Below are positions 24,358 to 32,315 of a stretch of 64,000 nucleotides of DNA, one piece after another; positions within the stretch are counted from its first letter, which is position 1; every line of letters begins with the position of its first letter. The position numbers and the translations under genes were made by a program. Below the pieces are notes generated by a model that was not told the origin of the DNA, did no database searches, and worked only from the letters and a program-made list of their open reading frames with translations. Origin of the DNA: CAZRXG01 sp964603985 (GTDB lineage Bacteria; Chloroflexota; Anaerolineae; Aggregatilineales; UBA3940); assembly GCA_964603985.1 (NCBI GenBank), contig CAZRXG010000018.1:1-64000 (forward strand), given 5' to 3'.

Positions 24358-25170
24358 TCACGCCTCAATCTCGGTTCGCAGCCACCAGCCGTTCCGGTAG
24401 GGCCGGTCGCGGTGGCGCACCTCGTACGCGATCATGTAGGCGAACAGCCCGGCCATGATCACCGCCGTGGCGATCAACATCTCGTCCACCTGGTTGAACA
24501 GCGTGCCGTTCACGGCTAGGCCCAGGCTGCCGCTCAGGCTGTGCGACAGCGCCACCACGATCAGGTTCTCCGTCCACAGGTAGAACAGCAGGTTGACCAG
24601 GTAGGCGGCGAACAGGCCGACCAGCATGCGCGGCGTCAGACCGGCGGGGAAGTAGTAGAACCCGGTCAGGTGGTACAACGCAAACAGCGCCGCCGGAACC
24701 ACCAGCCCCGCCGCCAGCCCGAAGTTCTCCCGGATGACCGGCATCAGCAGCACGGCGAAGAGCGGGTAGTACGAGATGTGGAACAGCATGGTCGAGACGA
24801 AGTGCAGCAGGAAGTCGGGCAGCGCGATGCCCATGCGCCCGATCTGGGCCAGCGGCTGCAACTGCATCAGGTAGGTCGTGACCACGACCATCGCCATGCC
24901 CAGCAGCCAGCGCTTGCGGCGCGGCCAGAAGGCGTACTCCAGCCCCCACCTGCGGGCCAGCCACAGCGGCAGCCCGATACAGAAGACCGGGAACATCACC
25001 AGGCCCATGATCGCCCCGGCGATAGGCTCCAACGTCTCCAGCGTGCCGTTCCGCTCGCCGGTGGCTACCAGCAGATTGCACACCAGAAACGACAGCGTGA
25101 AGACCACGTAAATCCCCAGCGCGATCACCAGTCGGCGGCGCTTGTCCCCATTTGATTCTGCTTTCGTCAT
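24358..25170 (-). CDS. Multi-spanning membrane protein, degenerate CPBP-like
   Basis: A 270-residue protein with about seven hydrophobic helices. The C-terminal half retains the helix spacing and two histidine motifs of CPBP (CAAX-like) proteases: ALYHLTGF and VALSHSLSGS. The first motif EExxxR is replaced by a region reading PVIRENFG, without the Glu pair. That would make it an inactive relative, or only a distant one. It overlaps the VOC gene by 4 bp (ATGA) and is the last of a three-gene leftward unit. Confidence 0.7.
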   Translation of the reverse strand: MTKAESNGDKRRRLVIALGIYVVFTLSFLVCNLLVATGERNGTLETLEPIAGAIMGLVMFPVFCIGLPLWLARRWGLEYAFWPRRKRWLLGMAMVVVTTYLMQLQPLAQIGRMGIALPDFLLHFVSTMLFHISYYPLFAVLLMPVIRENFGLAAGLVVPAALFALYHLTGFYYFPAGLTPRMLVGLFAAYLVNLLFYLWTENLIVVALSHSLSGSLGLAVNGTLFNQVDEMLIATAVIMAGLFAYMIAYEVRHRDRPYRNGWWLRTEIEA

Positions 25171-25610
25171 GACTTGAACTCTCCTTTGATCGAACGCCAG
25201 ATCAGCGTCGGGATGTGCTGCTCGACAAACTGCACCGCGATGCCGTCCGGGCCGAGGACGATGGCCTCGCGGATGCCCCGCGTTGGCTCGTAGATACCCT
25301 CGATGACCCGGTAGCCCTGCCCGCGCACGGTCTCCACGACGTGCTCAATATCCCTGACTGCGACGGCGATGTGGTGCGTCCCAACCCTGTCCGCCGCAGA
25401 CTGCGATTCGCCGGGAGGATCTGTCTCCCCATTCTCCCACATCTCGATATCGACCTTCCCCGCCCGCAGCATCACGACCCGCGTCCCCTCGTACTCGAAC
25501 TCGAACCTGATTCGAAACCCCAGCAGGTCGCGGAAGAAGCGCAGCCCTGCCTCCAGGTCGGACAGTTGCAGTGCGATGTGGTCGATGCCGGTGACGTGCC
25601 CGTTCAGCAT
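25167..25610 (-). CDS. VOC-superfamily (glyoxalase-like) protein
   Basis: A 147-residue single VOC protein: GIDHIALQLSDLEAGLRFFRDLLGF, a second half starting THHIAVAVRDIEHVVE, and a final VQFVEQH. The metal-ligand pattern (His11, His in THHIAV, Glu in VQFVEQ) is largely kept. The family covers lyases, dioxygenases and resistance proteins, so the reaction is not assigned. It is translationally coupled to the membrane protein downstream and 12 bp after the AbrB-like gene. Confidence 0.82.
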   Translation of the reverse strand: MLNGHVTGIDHIALQLSDLEAGLRFFRDLLGFRIRFEFEYEGTRVVMLRAGKVDIEMWENGETDPPGESQSAADRVGTHHIAVAVRDIEHVVETVRGQGYRVIEGIYEPTRGIREAIVLGPDGIAVQFVEQHIPTLIWRSIKGEFKS

Positions 25611-25622
25611 GTCCGCTCCCTC

Positions 25623-26015
25623 CTACTCGAATACTACAACGTCCGGGTGATCGACCGCCACCCGGTAGATCGGCCCCCTCGCCAGGAAGCCCAGCGCTCG
25701 CCCGCTCCCGCGTGCCGCCAGCAGCCGGTCGCCGGGTTGGGCGTCGATCTCCGGCGGCAGCGCCAGCCGCCCCTCGTCATCGAATTGCCCGCGAGCGAGC
25801 GCGCGTCCGGCCAGCCCTCCCGCCAGGTCGCCCAGCGTGCGTGCCGTGCCGACGCCGAACCCGCCCGAAGTGCGGCTGCCGGGCACGAAGATCACGTCCT
25901 CGCCGGGCCGGAAGCCGTACTCGTCCCATGCTTCGGGTGGGATGGGGATCGCCCGCTCCGCCCCGACGACCACCCAGCCGAAAACCCACTTGCCGCCTTT
26001 CGCCAATTGAGGCAT
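25623..26015 (-). CDS. Protein with two AbrB-like swapped-hairpin segments, function unknown
   Basis: A 130-residue protein. Two similar beta-hairpin segments are visible, PIPPEAWDEYGFRPGEDVIFVPG and LALPPEIDAQPGDRLLAARG, both of the 'IPPE...GxRPGDxVxxxxG' form seen in SpoVT/AbrB folds. A DNA-binding or regulatory role is possible but not shown. AGGAGAG precedes the ATG at 26013-26015. It leads the VOC/membrane-protein unit and lies 98 bp after the PadR gene. Confidence 0.7.
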   Translation of the reverse strand: MPQLAKGGKWVFGWVVVGAERAIPIPPEAWDEYGFRPGEDVIFVPGSRTSGGFGVGTARTLGDLAGGLAGRALARGQFDDEGRLALPPEIDAQPGDRLLAARGSGRALGFLARGPIYRVAVDHPDVVVFE

Positions 26016-26054
26016 GTCTCACTCTCCTATGTCGCTCAAGATAGAATATGCAAA

Positions 26055-26062
26055 CTTGTATA
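26055..26062. promoter_or_regulatory. Candidate PadR operator between padR-like and AbrB-like genes
   Basis: CTTGTATA here is the same 8-mer found at 26750-26757 inside the PadR gene promoter (TATACAAG on the minus strand). It could mark a second PadR-bound site controlling the downstream unit. Eight bases is a short match. Confidence 0.35.
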
Positions 26063-26113
26063 AGCACTCAAAAAAAAGACGCTGCGCGTTAAACTGCGCG
26101 CTGTATTGCGCGC

Positions 26114-26698
26114 TCAATCGTCTACCGTTCCCTGCAACCTGTGCAGCAGGTCGCGCGTCCAGTCCAGTTCGGCCTTGAGGTGCACCTGGCTGTGGTCAAA
26201 GACGGCGGCGACGCGCAGCAGCATGTTTTCGCCCACCGCCGCCGCGATCTTCGGGTCGGACAGCAGCCCCTCGATGCGCTCCATCTGCTCGGCGCGGTGC
26301 GCGGCGACGTACGTCAGCGTGTCCTCAAGCTGCGCGATGCGCTCGCGCAGGTGGCCCTGCACCTCCTCGGCGGGCAGTGCGTGCATGAAGTACAGGCCGA
26401 TGTCGACCGTGAAGTAGGTCCGCTCGACCTCGCGCCACACCTCGCGCAGCAGACGCATGAACTCGGCCCGCCCGGCGTCGGTCAGCCGGTAGATGGTGCG
26501 CGAGGGGCGGCCTCCTTCCTGCTCGGTGGCCGCCTGCTCGATCAGGCTCTCCTCGGCCAGCTTGCCCAGCGCGAAGTAGATCGAGCCGAACGCGATGGAC
26601 GTCCAGTCGCCCATGCGCTCCTCGATGGTCTGTTTAAGCTCGTAGCCGTGGAGCGGTCGCTCAAGCAGCAGCCCCAGAATGACCAGCCGCGTTGACAT
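26114..26698 (-). CDS. PadR-family transcriptional regulator
   Basis: A 194-residue regulator with an N-terminal winged helix (LVILGLLLERPLHGYELKQTIEER, SIYFALGKLAEESLIE, GRPSRTIYRLTDAGR) and the long C-terminal helical dimerisation domain of the Vir/AcpS-type PadR subgroup. PadR proteins repress genes and are released by small-molecule ligands. The promoter region has an AT-rich set of repeated TATACAA motifs overlapping the -35/-10 interval, consistent with autoregulation. The downstream AbrB-like/VOC/membrane genes are on the same strand and may be its regulon. Confidence 0.87.
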   Translation of the reverse strand: MSTRLVILGLLLERPLHGYELKQTIEERMGDWTSIAFGSIYFALGKLAEESLIEQAATEQEGGRPSRTIYRLTDAGRAEFMRLLREVWREVERTYFTVDIGLYFMHALPAEEVQGHLRERIAQLEDTLTYVAAHRAEQMERIEGLLSDPKIAAAVGENMLLRVAAVFDHSQVHLKAELDWTRDLLHRLQGTVDD

Positions 26699-26742
26699 CG
26701 GCGCTTCCTTCGATGGCGTGCGATGAATATATCACGTTGTAT

Positions 26743-26771
26743 ATTCTAGCTTGTATATCATCGGTTGTCAA
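26743..26771 (-). promoter_or_regulatory. Promoter of the PadR gene with overlapping repeat motifs
   Basis: On the minus strand a perfect TTGACA (26766-26771), a 17-bp spacer and TAGAAT (26743-26748). The spacer contains GATATACAAG, and AATATACAAC and GATATATTCA follow. These near-repeats are placed where a repressor would block polymerase. Confidence 0.75.
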
Positions 26772-26877
26772 GGAGCCGCCCGCCTTTCGCGCATGAACGC
26801 CTTCTCGCCTATACTTGGCCCTGTATGTCCTGCACCAGGCAGCCGATTGGCAGCCGCCGCGAAGTGAGGTTATCGCA

Positions 26878-27819
26878 GTGAATGAATCAGACCTGACCGA
26901 CTGGCTGTTAGCAGCCCAAACGCCCTCGATCCGTTACCTGACACTGCGCCGCCTGCTCCGGCGACCGGAATCCGATCCCGAAGTCCAGGCCGCGCGGCGG
27001 GCGATGGCGACCACAGGCCCCATCCCCGCCATCCTGGCCGAACAGGCCGACGAGGGTCACTGGCACACGCGGCGCAATTACTACTCCCCCAAGTACACCG
27101 CCACCCATTGGAGCATGATGCTGTTGGCCGAGCTGGCCGCCAACCGGGACGACCCGCGCGTGCGGCGCGGCGCGGCGTTCATGCTGACCATCACCCGCGA
27201 GGTGTCGGCTGAAGCGATCTCGATCGGTAAGATGGAGCTGCCGTGCTTCTGGGGGAACCTGCTGCGCTACGTGCTTCACGGCAGGCAGGCCGACGACCCG
27301 CGCGTACAGGATGTCGTCGATAAGCTGGTGCGCGCCGGAACGCAGACGGACTGGCGCTGCCGGTACAATGCCGACCTGCCGTGCTCGTGGGGCGCGGCGC
27401 GCGCGCTGTGGGGGTTGGCCGCCCTGCCCGCCGGGCGCCGCACCCCCGGCGTCGAGGCGGCCATCGCGAGCGGGCTGGCGCTGCTGCTGGAAGCCTACAG
27501 CCCGGTCGAGGCCAACTACCCCGCGCGGCAGGAGAAGCCCAGCGGCCTGTGGTCGCGAACCAGCTTCCCGCTCTTCTATCAGGCCGACATCCTGTTTGTG
27601 CTGCGTGTGCTCGACGACCTGGGCGCGCTGGACGACCTGCGCACGCTCGATCACCCCGGCGCAGAGGCGGCGCTGGAGTGGCTGGCCGCGCGGCGCAAGT
27701 CCAACGGGCGCTGGCGGGGGGCCAGCCCTTACCGGCGGCGCACGTGGGATCTGGGCGAACAGGAGGAGACGAGCCGTTGGGTGTCGCTGCACGCGGCGGT
27801 GGTGCTGGGACTGTCGTGA
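26878..27819 (+). CDS. Alpha/alpha-toroid (prenyltransferase/squalene-cyclase-like) protein
   Basis: A 313-residue protein starting GTG at 26878 with GAGG about 9 nt upstream. It is mostly helical with Trp- and Arg-rich repeats, including PSIRYLTLRRLLRRP, HWHTRRNYYSPKYTATHWSMMLLAEL, LPCSWGAARALWGLAAL and W.RGASPYRRRTWD. Proteins like this are frequently mislabelled as nitrogen-fixation proteins; the fold is the alpha-toroid of prenyltransferase and squalene cyclase repeats. No DxDD cyclase motif is visible, so it is unlikely to be a triterpene cyclase. The promoter TATACT lies at about 26811. Confidence 0.75.
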   Translation: MNESDLTDWLLAAQTPSIRYLTLRRLLRRPESDPEVQAARRAMATTGPIPAILAEQADEGHWHTRRNYYSPKYTATHWSMMLLAELAANRDDPRVRRGAAFMLTITREVSAEAISIGKMELPCFWGNLLRYVLHGRQADDPRVQDVVDKLVRAGTQTDWRCRYNADLPCSWGAARALWGLAALPAGRRTPGVEAAIASGLALLLEAYSPVEANYPARQEKPSGLWSRTSFPLFYQADILFVLRVLDDLGALDDLRTLDHPGAEAALEWLAARRKSNGRWRGASPYRRRTWDLGEQEETSRWVSLHAAVVLGLS

Positions 27820-27838
27820 TGGGGGCGGCTCATTCCCC

Positions 27839-28678
27839 TCAGCCGCCCCGCCCGATGCGCCACACCAACCCGCTGCGCGGTGAGAAGAGGAAGGCCAGCA
27901 CGAAGAGGGCGCTCAGCGTCAGCACGATGGACGCGCCGGAGGCGACGTTGGCGTAGTACGACGCGTACAGCCCGACGAAGGCCGCGATCACGGCGAACAG
28001 CGCGCCCAGCGCCATGATGACCGGCAGCCGCCGCACCAGCAGCGAGGCCGCCGCGGCGGGCGTCACCAGCAGCGCCAGCACCAGCACCACCCCGACCGTC
28101 TGGATGGCCGTCACGACAACCAGCGCCAGCAGCAGCAGCAGCCCGTAGCGCACCATCTCCGGCGAAAGGCCAATCGCCACCGAGTGACCGGGGTCGAATG
28201 AGGTGACCAGCAGCTCCTTGTAAAAGGCGATCACCGCCGCCAGCACGACCGCCACCACCGCCAGCATCATCCACACGTCCCCGCGCGAGACGCCCAGGAT
28301 GTCGCCGAACAGGATGTGAGTCAGATCCTGGTAGCTGGTGATGCGGCTGAGCAGCAGAATCCCCAGCGCGAAGAAGCCGGAGAACATCACGCCGATGGCT
28401 GTGTCCTCCTTCATCTCGCCCCGCCGGGAGAGCAGCCCGATCCCCAACGCGGTCAATACGGCGGCCACCAGCGCCCCGACAAACAGGCTGATCCCCTGCA
28501 TAAAGGCGATCACGATCCCCGGCAGGACGGCATGTGCCATCGCGTCGCCGACGAAGGCCATGCCGCGCCACACGATGTAGGCGCTCAGGATCGCACACCC
28601 GATCCCGGCCAGCACCCCCGCCGCCAGCCCGCGCAGCATGAAGCTGTACGAAAACGGCTCAACCAGCCACTCGACCAT
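27839..28678 (-). CDS. znuB: Zinc/manganese ABC transporter permease
   Basis: A 279-residue permease of the ABC-3 (ZnuB/MntB) family with about eight helices. The family motif FVGDAMAHAVLPGI is near residues 42-55, followed by GVMFSGFFALGILL and SVAIGLSPEM. It overlaps the ATPase gene by 20 bp and completes the uptake system with the substrate-binding protein at 30517-31518. Zinc is favoured over manganese because the binding protein has a His-rich loop and the regulator is Fur-like. Confidence 0.87.
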   Translation of the reverse strand: MVEWLVEPFSYSFMLRGLAAGVLAGIGCAILSAYIVWRGMAFVGDAMAHAVLPGIVIAFMQGISLFVGALVAAVLTALGIGLLSRRGEMKEDTAIGVMFSGFFALGILLLSRITSYQDLTHILFGDILGVSRGDVWMMLAVVAVVLAAVIAFYKELLVTSFDPGHSVAIGLSPEMVRYGLLLLLALVVVTAIQTVGVVLVLALLVTPAAAASLLVRRLPVIMALGALFAVIAAFVGLYASYYANVASGASIVLTLSALFVLAFLFSPRSGLVWRIGRGG

Positions 28679-29477
28679 TCAGCACTTCTTCCATTTCCTC
28701 GGTGCACAGCCGCACGCCGTAAGCGTGGGCCAGCGTCTCGGCGGTCAACACCTCGTCGACCGGCCCGTCGGCCACCACGTGCCGGTCCAGGAATATCGCC
28801 CGGCTGAAGTGGATCGGCAGGATGCCCAGGTCGTGCGTGCTGACGATCACCGCCCGCCCGTCCTGCGCCAGCCGTTCCAGCACGTGGAAGATCAGCTCCT
28901 GGGTGGGCACGTCGACGTGATTGAGCGGCTCGTCCAGCAGCAGCAGGTCGGCATCGTGGGCCAGCGTGCGCGCCAGCATGACGCGCTGCTGCTGCCCGCC
29001 CGAAAGCTCGCCGATCTGCCGGTCGGCCAGGTCGGCGATCTGCATCGTCTCCAGTGCCCGCTCGACCACCTCGTGATCCGCCTTGCGCGGGCGCTTCAGC
29101 CAGCCGAGGTGCACGTAGCGGCCCGTCATCACCGTCTGGCGAACCGTCACCGGGAAGCGCCAGTCGACCTCGGTGCGCTGCGGCACCAGTGCCACCCGGT
29201 GATAGCACGCGCCGGATGGGTTGCCGTAAACCGTGATCGAGCCGTCCGTCAGGTGCTCCAGCCCGACGATCAGCTTGATCAGCGTCGACTTGCCCGCGCC
29301 GTTTGGCCCGACGAGCGCCACCCGTTCGCCGGGCATCACCGTCAGCGACACCTCTTCGAGCGCCGGGCGCGGTGCGCCGGGGTAGGTGAAGCTCACGCCC
29401 TCGACGTGGAGCGCCGCCTCGCCAACGATGGGCGGGACGACACACTGTCTGCCGTAGATCAGCGGGTTTGATGCCAT
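28659..29477 (-). CDS. znuC: Zinc ABC transporter ATP-binding protein
   Basis: A 272-residue ABC ATPase starting MASNPLIY (ATG 29475-29477), 1 bp after the stop of the upstream AEC gene. Walker A is GPNGAGKST, the signature LSGGQQQR, Walker B LLLLDEP with NHVD, and the switch histidine is in STHD. The 'VPQRTEVDWRFPVTV' stretch is typical of metal-uptake ATPases (ZnuC/MntB). It shares the operon with the permease, and the two coding regions overlap. Confidence 0.88.
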   Translation of the reverse strand: MASNPLIYGRQCVVPPIVGEAALHVEGVSFTYPGAPRPALEEVSLTVMPGERVALVGPNGAGKSTLIKLIVGLEHLTDGSITVYGNPSGACYHRVALVPQRTEVDWRFPVTVRQTVMTGRYVHLGWLKRPRKADHEVVERALETMQIADLADRQIGELSGGQQQRVMLARTLAHDADLLLLDEPLNHVDVPTQELIFHVLERLAQDGRAVIVSTHDLGILPIHFSRAIFLDRHVVADGPVDEVLTAETLAHAYGVRLCTEEMEEVLNGRVAG

Positions 29478-29478
29478 G

Positions 29479-30432
29479 CTACTGCATCCCTGGATTAACA
29501 ATGAAGTACACGGCAAAGACCGCGATTGAGACCACCGTGTAGAGCGTCAGCACGTTGTTGATGTACCGTCTTTCCTCAACCAGCCCCGGTCGCATGTACA
29601 GTGGCACGATGAAGGGCGGCGGCAAAATGAATAACGTGAATAAGGCGGCTTCAAAAGGCTTCTCCAGGTTCAACAGCCCCCGGATCAACAGGCTGTTCAA
29701 AACCAGCGCCAGCGGGACGAGCAGCGCCATCCGCACCGCGATCACCAGCAGTGCATCTCTGAAGCCGTGCCGGTCGAGCTTGATGCCGTAGCCGACGATG
29801 ATCAGGATCAGCGGGATCGTCAGGTTGCTCAGGAATTGGAGCGTTGCCATCAGCGCTCCCGTAACCGGGCGCTCGTAGAGAAAGTCCCTGGCTCCCACCA
29901 GATTCAGAATAAGCCCCGCCAGAATCGCGATGATCACGGGTGACTTGAAAAATGCCTGTGCCAGTTGTCCCGGATTCTGGAGGCCGTCGCGTTCCATCAG
30001 CAGGAAGGCCAGGAAGACAAACCAGATGAAGATCTCGTGTCCCAGATCGACGACGGCGATGTAGCCGATCTTGTCCAGTCCATACGCGCTCCCGAAGAGG
30101 CTGACCCCCAGCATCCCGTACTCGAAGCCGGTCATCATGAACGGGTAGTAGGTGTGCTGAACGCGGAACAGCCGCTTGAGCAGTCTGCCCAACCCGAACA
30201 GACCGACGCACAGGACGAAGATCAGGATAAACAGGACCAGATAGGTTGACCTGAGCTGTATCTCCAAAAACGAGATGAATAGGACGGAAGGCAGTGCTAG
30301 GTTGACGGCTATCTTTCTCAGATCCTCGATGGTGCCTTCGGCGAGAAACCGGCTGCGGCGAATCCAGTAGCCCAGGCCGATCAGGGCGAATATGGGCAGG
30401 ACACGGTTGATAATCAGAGTGGCATGATCCAT
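29479..30432 (-). CDS. AEC-family (auxin efflux carrier-like) transporter
   Basis: A 317-residue protein with ten hydrophobic helices and the AEC features: an N-terminal IFALIGLGYWIRRSRFL and paired five-helix repeats, with NLALPSVLFISFLEI early and a proline-bearing PPPFIVPLYM late. The family exports organic anions. It lies between the zinc-binding protein gene and the zinc ATPase gene, with 1 bp to the ATPase start, an unexpected place for such a carrier. Sharing zinc control could link it to export of a zinc ligand, which is speculation. Confidence 0.83.
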   Translation of the reverse strand: MDHATLIINRVLPIFALIGLGYWIRRSRFLAEGTIEDLRKIAVNLALPSVLFISFLEIQLRSTYLVLFILIFVLCVGLFGLGRLLKRLFRVQHTYYPFMMTGFEYGMLGVSLFGSAYGLDKIGYIAVVDLGHEIFIWFVFLAFLLMERDGLQNPGQLAQAFFKSPVIIAILAGLILNLVGARDFLYERPVTGALMATLQFLSNLTIPLILIIVGYGIKLDRHGFRDALLVIAVRMALLVPLALVLNSLLIRGLLNLEKPFEAALFTLFILPPPFIVPLYMRPGLVEERRYINNVLTLYTVVSIAVFAVYFIVNPGMQ

Positions 30433-30516
30433 TGGAGCTCGGCAACCTTTCGGTAGTCTGTGGTGCGCGGATCGGGTTGAGATGCTTTCACTCGTTACAC
30501 TCAGGCCGTCACGGCG

Positions 30517-31518
30517 TCAGTCGGCCAATCCCTCAACCATCCTGTCAATATTGTAGCGCATCATGCCCAGGTAAGTCGCGCCGGGCGTGCCGGGTTCGTC
30601 CAGCGAGCCGGTGTACAGGGCCAGCACCTCAACCTCGGTGCCTGCTTCCTCCGCGATCAGCCCGGCGAGCTGCTCCAGCCGCTCGCTGGCCGACGTGCCG
30701 ACGAAGATCGCCTTCACGCCCTCGGCCTTGATCTGCTCGACCAGGTCGGCCATGTCACCCGCCGACGGCTCAGCGGTGGTCGTCGCGCCGGGCACGACCG
30801 TCCCGATCATCTCGAAGCCGTACTCGTCGGCGAAGTAGCCAAAGGCCAGGTGATCGGTGACCAGTTTGCGGCTCGCTTCGGGGATGCGGGCAACCTCCTG
30901 GCGGATGTAGGCGTCCAGCGCCTCAAGTTCGTCGATGTAGGCCGCGGCGTTGGCGGCGTAGGCGTCGGCGTTGGCCGGATCGGCGGCCGAGAGCACGTCG
31001 GCGATGTTCTCGGCCCACACGATCACGTTGTTGGGGTCCATCCAGAAGTGCGGGTCGTGGGCTTCGCCCCCGCCTTTGTGTCCGTGCCCATCGGCAAACG
31101 CGATCAGCTCAACCCCCGCCGAGACGGGCACGACCGGCCCGCTGGCGGTGTTGTCGATGGTGTCGATCAGGCTCTCTTCCAGGTTCAGCCCAACGACGAA
31201 CACCACGTGCGCGTCTTCGATGGCCGCCAGGTCCCCGGCGACCGCCTGGTAGGTGTGCGGGTCCTGCCCCAACCCGATCAGAACGGTCAGGTCGATGGCG
31301 TCGCCGCCCACGTTTGCCACCACGTCGCCCAGGATGTTGGTCGTCGCCACCACCCTGAGCTTTTTTCCGCCCAGGTCGACGGCCTCCACCGGCGGGATCG
31401 CCATGTGCTCTTGGAGCGGAGAAGCCGGGGACGCACAACCCACCGCCAGGGCCCCGAAAAAGGCCGCCGTTACGATCAACGCGCCGATCTGGAGAGGTCG
31501 TGCGGTGTGTTCGCCCAT
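30517..31518 (-). CDS. znuA: Zinc-binding lipoprotein of ABC uptake system
   Basis: A 333-residue cluster A-I metal-binding protein. The lipobox LAVGC anchors it outside the membrane. Expected metal ligands are visible: His in DPHTY, His in HFWMDP, and His in TDHLAFGYFADEYGFE, plus a terminal Asp region. Between the first two, a short loop reads FADGHGHKGGGEAHDPH, the His-rich insert typical of zinc-specific ZnuA/AdcA proteins. The operon order is Fur-like regulator, znuA, AEC carrier, znuC, znuB. Confidence 0.9.
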   Translation of the reverse strand: MGEHTARPLQIGALIVTAAFFGALAVGCASPASPLQEHMAIPPVEAVDLGGKKLRVVATTNILGDVVANVGGDAIDLTVLIGLGQDPHTYQAVAGDLAAIEDAHVVFVVGLNLEESLIDTIDNTASGPVVPVSAGVELIAFADGHGHKGGGEAHDPHFWMDPNNVIVWAENIADVLSAADPANADAYAANAAAYIDELEALDAYIRQEVARIPEASRKLVTDHLAFGYFADEYGFEMIGTVVPGATTTAEPSAGDMADLVEQIKAEGVKAIFVGTSASERLEQLAGLIAEEAGTEVEVLALYTGSLDEPGTPGATYLGMMRYNIDRMVEGLAD

Positions 31519-31532
31519 GTCCTCGCCCTTTT

Positions 31533-31551
31533 AATGATACTGAATATCATT
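31533..31551. promoter_or_regulatory. Zur/Fur-type operator
   Basis: Perfect palindrome AATGATA-N5-TATCATT between the -10 box and the znuA start. The placement, just downstream of the transcription start, would block initiation. Recognition by the adjacent Fur-like regulator is inferred. Confidence 0.75.
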
Positions 31552-31561
31552 TGCGAGGCAG

Positions 31562-31589
31562 ATTATAGCGGTTCAGAGGGGCGTGTCAA
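31562..31589 (-). promoter_or_regulatory. Fully consensus promoter of the zinc uptake operon
   Basis: On the minus strand, TTGACA (31584-31589), a 16-bp spacer and TATAAT (31562-31567) all match sigma70 consensus. It is a strong promoter held in check by the operator at 31533-31551. Confidence 0.85.
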
Positions 31590-31650
31590 GCGCAGCCCCT
31601 CCCGCCGCCGGTGTGTTTTGATCGACTGCTGTGGGGGCTGTGCTCGCGGC

Positions 31651-32097
31651 TCAGCCCTCTGAAGCGGTCTCACAGTCGGGGCAGGTGCCGTAAAGCTCAA
31701 GCAGGTGGCCGGTCAGGCGAAAGTCGTGGCGGGCGGCCAGCTCGGCGATCAGGTCGGCTACCTGGCACTCGCCCAGCTCGATGACGCGGTCGCACTGTGT
31801 GCAGATCAGGTGGGCGTGGTGCCCGTCGGAGGACATCAGGACGTAGATCGGGCTGCGCGACTCCAGGTAGGTGGGCCGCACGATCCCCAGGTCGGTCAGC
31901 AGGTCGAGCGTGCGGAAGACGCTCGCCCGCCCGATGGAGGGATCGCGCGCGTCGACGCGCTCCAGCACCTCGGCTGAGGTCAGGTGGCCGCTGCTCTCGC
32001 ACAGCACGCTCAGCACGGTGCGGCGCGCGTTGGTGAGTTTATACCCCGCGTCGCGCAGTCGCTTAAGAGCCTGATCTATCGAGGTCACGGTCACCAT
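31651..32097 (-). CDS. zur: Fur-family regulator, probably Zur
   Basis: A 148-residue Fur-family protein: winged helix KLTNARRTVLSVLCESSGHLTSAEVLERV, recognition region SIGRASVFRTLDLL, then the metal-binding HHAHLICTQCDRVIE and CPDC. The two CxxC pairs bind the structural zinc. It lies directly upstream of the zinc uptake operon and that operon carries a palindromic Fur-type box, so zinc-sensing repression (Zur) is the best guess. Iron- or manganese-sensing family members cannot be excluded by sequence alone. Confidence 0.85.
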   Translation of the reverse strand: MVTVTSIDQALKRLRDAGYKLTNARRTVLSVLCESSGHLTSAEVLERVDARDPSIGRASVFRTLDLLTDLGIVRPTYLESRSPIYVLMSSDGHHAHLICTQCDRVIELGECQVADLIAELAARHDFRLTGHLLELYGTCPDCETASEG

Positions 32098-32195
32098 CCC
32101 TGTTTAGACCATCCAGATCACCCACGCTCGAAGTGTAGCGTGCTGACCCTCCGGGCGCAAAGAGGGGCGTCTCACCCTCCGGGGGGCAAATCCGC

Positions 32196-32315
32196 CTGAT
32201 AGCTGACTTGCTGATAGCTGACCTGCTGATAGCTGACCTGCTGATAGCTAACTTGCTGATAGCTGACCTGCTGATAGCTGACCTGCTGATAGCTGACCTG
32301 CTGATTGCTAAAACT
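32196..32315. repeat. 15-bp direct repeat, seven full copies plus one degenerate copy
   Basis: The unit CTGATAGCTGACCTG repeats head to tail from 32196 to 32300, with a degraded eighth copy to 32315 that includes the stop codon of the DUF554 gene. The variants differ by single bases. Because 15 is a multiple of 3, changes in copy number would not shift frames. The rest of the 210-bp gap shows no gene. Confidence 0.9.
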
